Shown here: piece by piece, positions 57,981 through 64,000 of the stretch
Position numbering within the stretch: position 1 is the stretch's first letter
Layout of the letters: every line of letters begins with the position of its first letter
Program-made: the position numbers and the translations under genes
Notes under the pieces: generated by a model
Databases searched by the model: none
The model's input: the letters and a program-made list of their open reading frames with translations, nothing else
What the model was told of the DNA's origin: nothing
DNA from: Paenibacillaceae bacterium GAS479
Lineage (GTDB): Bacteria; Bacillota; Bacilli; Paenibacillales; Paenibacillaceae
DNA length: 64,000 nt
Direction of reading: 5' to 3'
Assembly (NCBI GenBank): GCA_900105225.1
Contig: LT629764.1
Coordinates: 4,050,501-4,114,500, forward strand

Positions 57981-58005
57981 ACGCTGCCGCCCTAAGCGGC
58001 AGCGT
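57981..58005 (+). terminator. hairpin between the CDF-like gene and recJ
   Basis: ACGCTGCCGC pairs perfectly with GCGGCAGCGT around CCTAA. The following TTGTT is a poor T run, so it may attenuate rather than stop transcription. Confidence 0.55.
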
Positions 58006-58031
58006 TTGTTGCGGAAGGAAGGTGATAGCTC

Positions 58032-60458
58032 TTGATACCGTCCAGAACCCGGTGGAGCATAGAGGCGCTGGACACGAACGGAGAGGAAATGGCGGCGACG
58101 TTATCTGCTGAGCTCGGCCTATCCTCGCTGGCTGCTCGGCTGCTCGTGCTGCGGGGACAGAGTACGCCCCAGATGGCGACTCGATTCCTGAGCGCAGGAG
58201 TTGAGGGGCTGCACGATCCTTACCTAATGCTCGGCATGGAAGCGGCAGTTAAGCGCATTAGGCTTGCGGTGGAGCATGATGAGAAGGTACTCGTGTACGG
58301 CGATTATGACGCTGACGGTGTTTCTTCAACCTCGCTGATGCTTTATTTGTTCCGCGAGCTAGGCTTGCGGCATGATTATTACATTCCGCATCGTATGAAG
58401 GAAGGCTACGGAATGAATATCGCTGCAGTGGAGCAGGCGGCGGCTGATGGTTTCTCGTTGATCGTGACGGTAGACAACGGCATCAGCGCTGTGGAACAGG
58501 TCGCCCATGCCAGGTCGCTTGGTCTGTCCGTCGTTGTGACGGATCATCATGAGCCGCCTGATATTTTGCCGGAAGCAGATGCTATCGTGAATCCCAAGCA
58601 GCGGGGCTGTCCATATCCGTTCAAAGGGTTGGCTGGTGCAGGAGTTGCCTTCAAGCTCGCTCAAGCATTGCTTGGGCGGACGCCGCTGGAATGGAGCGAC
58701 ATCGCAGCGCTCGGCACAATAGCGGATCTCATGCCGCTGACGGACGAGAATCGAATTCTCGTGCGTTGCGGTCTGCAAACGATGCAGCGTGCAACGCGTC
58801 CTGGTTTCCAAGCGCTTGCTGAGGTGAGCGGGACGGCAATCGAAACGGTAAGCGCCTCTGATATCGGTTTCCAAATGGGACCGAGAATTAATGCGGCGGG
58901 CCGCTTGGAGCATGCCGGTACCGCTGTGCAGCTTTTGATTTCAGAGGATGTCATGGAAGCGGCTCGGTTAGCTACTGGGCTCGATCAGCTTAACATCCAG
59001 CGCCGTGCGGTTGTAGAAGAGATTACGAAGGCAGCCGAAGCGGCCTGGGAGGAACGCTGCCGTCGCGCAGATGCGGCAGGAGAGCCGCATCCAGGCGTTA
59101 TCGTCCTGGCGGGCGCTGGGTGGAACCCTGGTGTCATCGGAATTGTAGCTTCCAAGCTGCTGGAACGGCATTATCGCCCAGCCGTTCTACTTGGGCTGGA
59201 TGAGAGCACGGGACTTTGTAAAGGTTCCGCCCGCTCAATCCCCGGTTTTGACCTATATGAAGCTCTGCGAACATGCAGCCATCTGATGGAGCATTATGGC
59301 GGACACGCGGCTGCGGCTGGTATGACGCTGAAACAGGAACATCTGGAAGCATTGGAGCAGGGGTTATGTGTAGAAGCGGCGCGCCAGCTGAAGCCGGAAG
59401 ACTACATAGCGGTCAGCAAAATTGATCTGGTATGCAGTCCTGCGGAAGCAACGTTGCAGACGATTCAAGAGCTGTCACGGCTGGAGCCGTTCGGCAGCGG
59501 CAATCCGGTGCCGAAGGTTCTGGTGCAAGCCTCGCAACTGGCGGAGCTCAGGACAATAGGCAAAGGAAACACGCATCTGAAGCTGACTCTTGGAGGCAGG
59601 GGCGACTCGTCTTCGCTGGATGCAATCGGCTTCGGACTTGGCGAGCTGGCTGAGGGGCTCTCTGGCAGCGGCTCGGCTGATGTCGTCGGCGAGCTTAGCG
59701 TTAATGAGTGGAACGGCAAGCGGAGGGCGCAGCTGATGATTCGCGATTTGCGTGTTAGCGAACCTAGGGTATACGATATGCGTGGTAATAGAGATCCTAT
59801 TGCTATGCTGCTTCGTTTACAGGAGCGTCTTTTGAAAGAAGGTTCATCAGTCGCGGTCATTGGTTCGGAGCGAGCGCTACCGCCACAGCTTCATCAGGAA
59901 ACGGCAGCTGCAGCATCGAGCGGAATGAAGGGCTCAGTCATTCAAGTTTATCATCCTGCTCATTTGCCTGCGGACGGTTTCCGCTGCCGCGAGCTGGTGC
60001 TGTTGGAGCATCCGGCTTCATGGACGGACTTGCAGCATTCCATCGAACAATCGCCGGAGATCGCCGCTCTGCACTTGCTGTTCAGCCGGAATCGCTTCGG
60101 CGAACAGATAGATTGGACAGAGAGAAAGCGCATGGCTGAGCTGTACGGTTGGCTCAAGCGACTTAGCCCTCTCCCAGGCACAAGTACTGAGGCTGCAAAA
60201 CGGCTCTCCGCGCAAGCGGGCTGTCCACTGGAAGCGGCGCTGCTTGCTCTGAATGTTTTTGCAGAGCTGGATTTCATCCGATTGGATGCAGAAGGCTGGA
60301 TTGTGAACAGCACCCCCGCCAAGCGGGACTTGTTCGAATCAGCTTCCTACAAGAGGGCGATTCAAGAGCAAGAACTGGCTGCTTTACTTCACGGTGAGAG
60401 CGATCCGATCCGTCACTGGTTAGGCCAATTGCCTGGACGACAGCATGTTATAGCTTAA
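58032..60458 (+). CDS. recJ: single-stranded-DNA-specific exonuclease RecJ
   Basis: 5'-3' exonuclease in recombination and repair. DHH motifs are clear: VLVYGDYDADGVSSTSLML (about 84-102), TVDNGISAVEQV and VVTDHHEPPD (about 171-180), then the DHHA1 part (HYGGHAAAAGMTL, about 420). The C-terminal extension of about 230 residues is usual in Firmicutes. TTG 58032 lies 9 nt after AAGGAAGG. Length 808. Confidence 0.94.
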   Translation: MIPSRTRWSIEALDTNGEEMAATLSAELGLSSLAARLLVLRGQSTPQMATRFLSAGVEGLHDPYLMLGMEAAVKRIRLAVEHDEKVLVYGDYDADGVSSTSLMLYLFRELGLRHDYYIPHRMKEGYGMNIAAVEQAAADGFSLIVTVDNGISAVEQVAHARSLGLSVVVTDHHEPPDILPEADAIVNPKQRGCPYPFKGLAGAGVAFKLAQALLGRTPLEWSDIAALGTIADLMPLTDENRILVRCGLQTMQRATRPGFQALAEVSGTAIETVSASDIGFQMGPRINAAGRLEHAGTAVQLLISEDVMEAARLATGLDQLNIQRRAVVEEITKAAEAAWEERCRRADAAGEPHPGVIVLAGAGWNPGVIGIVASKLLERHYRPAVLLGLDESTGLCKGSARSIPGFDLYEALRTCSHLMEHYGGHAAAAGMTLKQEHLEALEQGLCVEAARQLKPEDYIAVSKIDLVCSPAEATLQTIQELSRLEPFGSGNPVPKVLVQASQLAELRTIGKGNTHLKLTLGGRGDSSSLDAIGFGLGELAEGLSGSGSADVVGELSVNEWNGKRRAQLMIRDLRVSEPRVYDMRGNRDPIAMLLRLQERLLKEGSSVAVIGSERALPPQLHQETAAAASSGMKGSVIQVYHPAHLPADGFRCRELVLLEHPASWTDLQHSIEQSPEIAALHLLFSRNRFGEQIDWTERKRMAELYGWLKRLSPLPGTSTEAAKRLSAQAGCPLEAALLALNVFAELDFIRLDAEGWIVNSTPAKRDLFESASYKRAIQEQELAALLHGESDPIRHWLGQLPGRQHVIA

Positions 60459-60488
60459 TTAAAGAAGGACCAAAGGAGATTATTAATC

Positions 60489-61001
60489 ATGAACTACAAA
60501 GACTATATTCGCGTTATCGAGGATTTTCCTCAACCAGGTATTCGTTTCAAGGACATCACAACTTTGCTTGGCAACGGTGAAGTATACCGTTCGGCCATTG
60601 AAGATATGAAAGTGGCATTGAAGGACAAAGGAATCGATCTCATCGCTGGACCTGAAGCTCGCGGCTTCGTCATCGGCGCACCGCTGGCCCTTGCGCTCGG
60701 AGTTGGCTTCGTGCCGATCCGCAAAAGCGGCAAGCTGCCTGGGGAAACCGTAGAAGCATCTTATGATCTGGAATACGGCAAAGACAAATTGGCCGTCCAC
60801 AAGGATGCAATCAAACCAGGACAACGCGTACTCATCGCTGATGACCTGTTGGCAACCGGTGGCACGATCGCCACAACGATGAACCTGATCCGCCAGTTAG
60901 GCGGAGAAGTAGTTGGCGCGTCCTTCCTGATCGAGCTATCGTACCTGAACGGCCATGAAAAGCTGGATGGAATCGACGTTTTCTCGCTCATTAAATATTA
61001 A
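60489..61001 (+). CDS. apt: adenine phosphoribosyltransferase
   Basis: Salvages adenine to AMP. The PRPP-binding loop [17 protein letters not shown] (about 115-131) and [18 protein letters not shown] are diagnostic. Length of 170 is standard. AAAGGAG precedes the ATG. Between recJ and relA as in B. subtilis; ends at a terminator. Confidence 0.98.
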   Translation: MNYKDYIRVIEDFPQPGIRFKDITTLLGNGEVYRSAIEDMKVALKDKGIDLIAGPEARGFVIGAPLALALGVGFVPIRKSGKLPGETVEASYDLEYGKDKLAVHKDAIKPGQRVLIADDLLATGGTIATTMNLIRQLGGEVVGASFLIELSYLNGHEKLDGIDVFSLIKY

Positions 61002-61023
61002 TTATTTCTCAGGAAATAATGGA

Positions 61024-61061
61024 AGACAGGCTCGGGCGTTTCGTCCGACCTGTCTTTTTTT
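61024..61061 (+). terminator. intrinsic terminator after apt
   Basis: AGACAGG..TCGG pairs imperfectly with CCGA..CCTGTCT around TTTCG, followed by seven T. Confidence 0.88.
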
Positions 61062-61322
61062 GTACGTTTAATTAAGCATTGCAAACAAGATTATCGCTGG
61101 TTGGTTCAATAATTTGAAAAGGCGCTGATTGCTATCTTAAGGTCTTCTCCCCTCGTACTGATTCCCGTCTTCAATAATTGCCGGCAATCTCGTGTTTCCC
61201 CTCCGTGCATTATAGTTAACTGGCTCCATCAACATTACCACTCAATATTGATCTTATCTGCACTTGAAATTGATTTCTCTATTCTAAGATAAGGGTATCT
61301 TAGAAAAAGGGAGTTTTAGTTT
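61062..61322. other. intergenic region before the SGNH lipoprotein gene
   Basis: No gene seen. The only structure is the palindrome at 61282-61305 near its end. TTGAAA at 61264 with TAAGAT at 61285 gives a short 15-nt spacer, a weak promoter candidate overlapping the palindrome. Confidence 0.5.
61282..61305. promoter_or_regulatory. perfect 24-bp palindrome before the SGNH lipoprotein gene
   Basis: TTCTAAGATA, four bases AGGG, then TATCTTAGAA. It lies just before the AAAAAGGGAG binding site, where a bound repressor or a 5' hairpin would limit expression. Confidence 0.6.
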
Positions 61323-62552
61323 ATGAAAAAGGTACAACGATGGGTGAGTATTTTTCTGTCAGCAGCGATACTATCAGCCCTCGTCGCCTGTAATGCGGCC
61401 GGCGACGAGAAGGGTAAGTCTCAGCTTGCTAAGACGGGGACATCTGCTGGCAGCGTTCAGGAATTGTTCGGCAGCAGCTTATTCGTAGGCGACTCTATTA
61501 TCGGAGGACTGACGAACGATGATCTGCTGCCTGAAGCGAACGTTATGGGGGGGTTGGGCGCAACGGTTCAATCTGCGCTGGACAACGTCGAAGAGATCGC
61601 GAGCCGCAAGCCGTCGCATTTGTTCCTGTCCATGGGACAGAACAATCTGGGGGAACCGACGGAGAAAGCGAAGGAGAAAGCGAAGGATACGTTCGTACAG
61701 CAATACACTCGATTGATCGATCGTATCAGAGAACTAATGCCGGCGGCGCGCGTCTACGTGCTGTCGATTACGCCGGTAGATACCGAATTGCCATTCAGTG
61801 TGAGCATGAACGGGCAGATTGAAACATTTAACGCGGCCCTGCAGAAGCTGATGAAGGAAAAGAGAGTAGACTACATTGACCTTGCCCCCATTTTTCAGCA
61901 GCATAAGATTCAATACGATGAAGACGGCTCTCATTTCAAGAACGCATTTTATCCGCTTCTGCTGGGCTATTTGAAGGAGCAAACGGATCTGGCCCGTCAA
62001 CCGCGCGGTCCGGCACTCACCGACCCGAACGAAGCCTATAAAGCAGCGTTTAAACATAGTGTTTTCCTGGGGGATTCAATTTTGGGGGCGTTGTCCTATC
62101 TGAACAAACTGGACCCGGAGAATGTTATCGCCCCGAACGGTGCGACGCTTGATTTAGCCCTACTAAACGTCGAGAAGCTCGTCAATCAGGCGCCGGAACA
62201 TGTCTTCATTATGTTGGGCAGCAATGACATTCGGTTGTCGGACAAACAGGAATTTCTCGAGCGCTATCACCAGTTGATCGGCGCCATCCGGAACAAGCTG
62301 CCGAAGGCCAAGCTTCGCATCCTGTCGATCCCGCCAGTCACCGACGAAGCTCTGAAGCAAGAGCCTCGTTATGTGAACATTACGGACTTCAACCAAGCGC
62401 TTGAACAGCTGGCTGAGGAAGTCAAAGTCGATTACGTGGACCTGGCACCCCTCTTCGCCGCCAAAAAAATTCATTACGCGGACAATGGCGTTCACTTTAA
62501 GCCGCTTTTCTATCCATTGCTCCTGGACTACTTGAAGGAGTTCGTAAAGTAG
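61323..62552 (+). CDS. lipoprotein with two tandem SGNH-hydrolase-like domains
   Basis: A lipoprotein signal ends in LVAC with Cys23. Two related halves follow (about 53-225 and 245-409), each with block I (FVGDSIIGG / FLGDSILGA), a block III-like region (LSMGQNNLGEP / IMLGSNDIRLS) and block V (DEDGSHFK / ADNGVHFK) of the SGNH/GDSL fold. Both halves end with nearly the same phrase (FYPLLLGYLKEQ / FYPLLLDYLKEF), so an internal duplication is clear. Ser, Asp and His remain in both, so either may be an esterase or acetyl hydrolase at the cell surface. Substrate unknown. Not part of the usual apt-relA order. Confidence 0.82.
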   Translation: MKKVQRWVSIFLSAAILSALVACNAAGDEKGKSQLAKTGTSAGSVQELFGSSLFVGDSIIGGLTNDDLLPEANVMGGLGATVQSALDNVEEIASRKPSHLFLSMGQNNLGEPTEKAKEKAKDTFVQQYTRLIDRIRELMPAARVYVLSITPVDTELPFSVSMNGQIETFNAALQKLMKEKRVDYIDLAPIFQQHKIQYDEDGSHFKNAFYPLLLGYLKEQTDLARQPRGPALTDPNEAYKAAFKHSVFLGDSILGALSYLNKLDPENVIAPNGATLDLALLNVEKLVNQAPEHVFIMLGSNDIRLSDKQEFLERYHQLIGAIRNKLPKAKLRILSIPPVTDEALKQEPRYVNITDFNQALEQLAEEVKVDYVDLAPLFAAKKIHYADNGVHFKPLFYPLLLDYLKEFVK

Positions 62553-62587
62553 GGAATGATCGGTTAGCTGGCAAGCGTTAGCGGAAG

Positions 62588-62617
62588 TTGACGGACGCTG
62601 CACAATGGAGGCATAAT
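62588..62617 (+). promoter_or_regulatory. sigma-A-type promoter of relA
   Basis: TTGACG, an 18-nt spacer, then CATAAT at 62612, about 80 nt before the relA ATG. Confidence 0.6.
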
Positions 62618-62697
62618 AGGAGTTAAACCTAATTTTCGTAGGTACTGGGACACGGCTGGAGTCGAATCCTGACACTCAAGGATGGAAAGGAAGTTTC

Positions 62698-64000
62698 ATG
62701 GGCATAGACCAACTACTCGCTAAGGCGTCGACTTATATGAAGGATCAGGATCTGGCCAGAATCCGAGAGGCCTACGAGTTTGCAGACCAGGCCCATCACG
62801 GCCAGGTACGCAAGTCCGGGGAGCCCTACATCCTCCATCCAGTGGCCGTGGCTGAGATTCTTGTAAACATGCAGATGGATGTGACCTCGATCATTGCAGC
62901 GCTGCTGCATGATGTCGTTGAGGACACAACCGTTGAGGTCGAGCAGGTACGAGCTCGCTTTGGCGATACCTGCGCCATGCTGGTCGATGGCCTGACCAAG
63001 CTGGAGAAGATCAAGTTCCGCTCCAAAGAGGAGCATCAAAACGAGAATTACCGCAAAATGTTCGTCGCGATGGCACAAGACATCCGAGTTATTTTAATTA
63101 AGCTTGCCGACAGGCTGCACAATATGCGCACGCTCAAGTTCCAGTCGGAGGAAGCGCAGCGACGCATCGCTTATGAGACGCTGGAGATTTTCTGTCCAAT
63201 TGCGCATCGGCTAGGCATTTCCGCCATCAAGTGGGAGATGGAAGACGTCGCCCTGCGTTATCTCAATCCGCAGCAATACTATCGAATCGCCAACCTGATG
63301 AAGAAAAAACGCGCCGAGCGTGAGGACTTCATTTCGCAGGTTATTGGGCGAATCACTGAGAAGATTGAGGAAATGGGCATTGAGGGCGATATTTCCGGCA
63401 GGCCCAAGCATATTTATAGCATCTATCGCAAGATGACGATGCGCAACAAACAGTTCAATGAAATTTATGATCTGATGGCTATCCGCATCATCGTGGACAA
63501 TATCAAGGACTGTTATGCCACTCTTGGCATCATCCACACGTTGTGGAAGCCGATGCCTGGTCGTTTCAAAGACTACGTGGCTATGCCTAAGGCTAACATG
63601 TATCAGTCGCTGCATACGACGGTTGTTGGACCGAACGGGGAGCCGACCGAGGTGCAGATCCGCACTTGGGACATGCATCGGACGAGTGAATACGGCGTTG
63701 CCGCGCACTGGGCTTACAAAGAAGGTACCGTCCCGACAGGTAATATCGAAGACAAGATGAGTTGGTTCCGCGAAATTCTGGAGCTTCAGAACGAGGCGGA
63801 GGACGCCTCGGAATTCATGGAATCGCTCAAGATGGACTTTTTCTCCGATCTTGTTTTTGTGTTTACGCCGAAGGGAGAGGTCATCGAGTTGCCAGCCGGC
63901 TCCGTGCCGCTCGACTTTGCCTATCGGATTCATACGGAAGTTGGCAACCGCACGATTGGAGCCAAGGTCAATGGACGTATCGTACCGCTTGATCATAAGC
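62698..64000 (+). CDS. relA: bifunctional (p)ppGpp synthetase/hydrolase Rel (partial)
   Basis: Makes and degrades (p)ppGpp in the stringent response. The HD hydrolase has [16 protein letters not shown] and HDVVEDT (about 71-77); the synthetase has [11 protein letters not shown] and [22 protein letters not shown]; the TGS domain starts near 390 ([24 protein letters not shown]). The gene runs off the window after 434 codons, so ACT and zinc-finger parts are not seen. Intact HD residues make it the bifunctional Firmicute type. AAAGGAAG precedes the ATG. Confidence 0.97.
   Translation, partial: MGIDQLLAKASTYMKDQDLARIREAYEFADQAHHGQVRKSGEPYILHPVAVAEILVNMQMDVTSIIAALLHDVVEDTTVEVEQVRARFGDTCAMLVDGLTKLEKIKFRSKEEHQNENYRKMFVAMAQDIRVILIKLADRLHNMRTLKFQSEEAQRRIAYETLEIFCPIAHRLGISAIKWEMEDVALRYLNPQQYYRIANLMKKKRAEREDFISQVIGRITEKIEEMGIEGDISGRPKHIYSIYRKMTMRNKQFNEIYDLMAIRIIVDNIKDCYATLGIIHTLWKPMPGRFKDYVAMPKANMYQSLHTTVVGPNGEPTEVQIRTWDMHRTSEYGVAAHWAYKEGTVPTGNIEDKMSWFREILELQNEAEDASEFMESLKMDFFSDLVFVFTPKGEVIELPAGSVPLDFAYRIHTEVGNRTIGAKVNGRIVPLDHK

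Overview
The window reads as chromosome of a spore-forming Firmicute, most likely Paenibacillus or a close relative. The G+C content is moderate to high for a Firmicute. Sporulation genes (spoVID, a spoIIB-like SPOR gene, spoIVFA/FB, spo0B, safA-like, bofC, spoVB) lie among housekeeping genes in almost the order of the Bacillus subtilis hemL-to-relA region. Paenibacillus-type features are the large SpoIID/LytB-like protein between ruvB and queA, rodA and rng in the mre/min/spoIVF cluster, and separate secD and secF. No rRNA, tRNA or CRISPR array was seen.

Layout. 1-3.4 kb: end of hemL, an RluA-type pseudouridine synthase and spoVID. 3.6-10.2 kb: an AT-rich orphan secreted protein, a T-box leader, then valS-folC-murC. 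10.4-22.9 kb: SPOR protein, DUF4321, maf, radC, mreBCD, minCD, rodA, spoIVFA, spoIVFB and rng, covering cell shape, division-site choice and the sigma-K processing complex. 22.9-26.3 kb: L21 leader, rplU-prp-rpmA, spo0B, obg. 26.5-31.0 kb: a methyltransferase, then ACT protein-hom-thrB-pheA. 31.1-34 kb: an accessory patch with an orphan nucleotidyltransferase, a dispersed repeat and an IS256-family element with a frameshifted transposase. 34-44.5 kb: safA-like, bofC, ruvCAB, DCC protein, SpoIID-like protein, queA-tgt-yajC.

The second and strangest accessory patch is 44.6-47.6 kb. A WYL-domain regulator carries three in-frame 81-bp repeats. Upstream of it is a perfect 33-bp palindrome, then about twelve 51-bp tandem units each with an inverted repeat, then a decayed IS3-type transposase. 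The array and remnant are bracketed by a 15-bp direct repeat. From 47.6 kb the conserved order resumes: PAP2 protein, TIGR04086 protein, DUF421, spoVB, comN, then an inserted sulfatase/AraC pair, then secD-secF, a CDF-like protein, recJ, apt, a double-SGNH lipoprotein and relA, which runs off the window.

Regulation can be read in several places. There is a valine T-box, an L21 leader, and sigma-A type promoters before mreB, rplU, the hom operon, secD and relA. Sigma-E-like sites precede spoVID, the SPOR gene and spoIVFA, and a textbook sigma-G site precedes bofC. Several intergenic regions share a dispersed repeat with the core GAGGCGTAACGAAACTGAGA, and both IS remnants sit beside copies of it. 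All identifications come from reading translated sequence, motifs and gene order; no database search was run.
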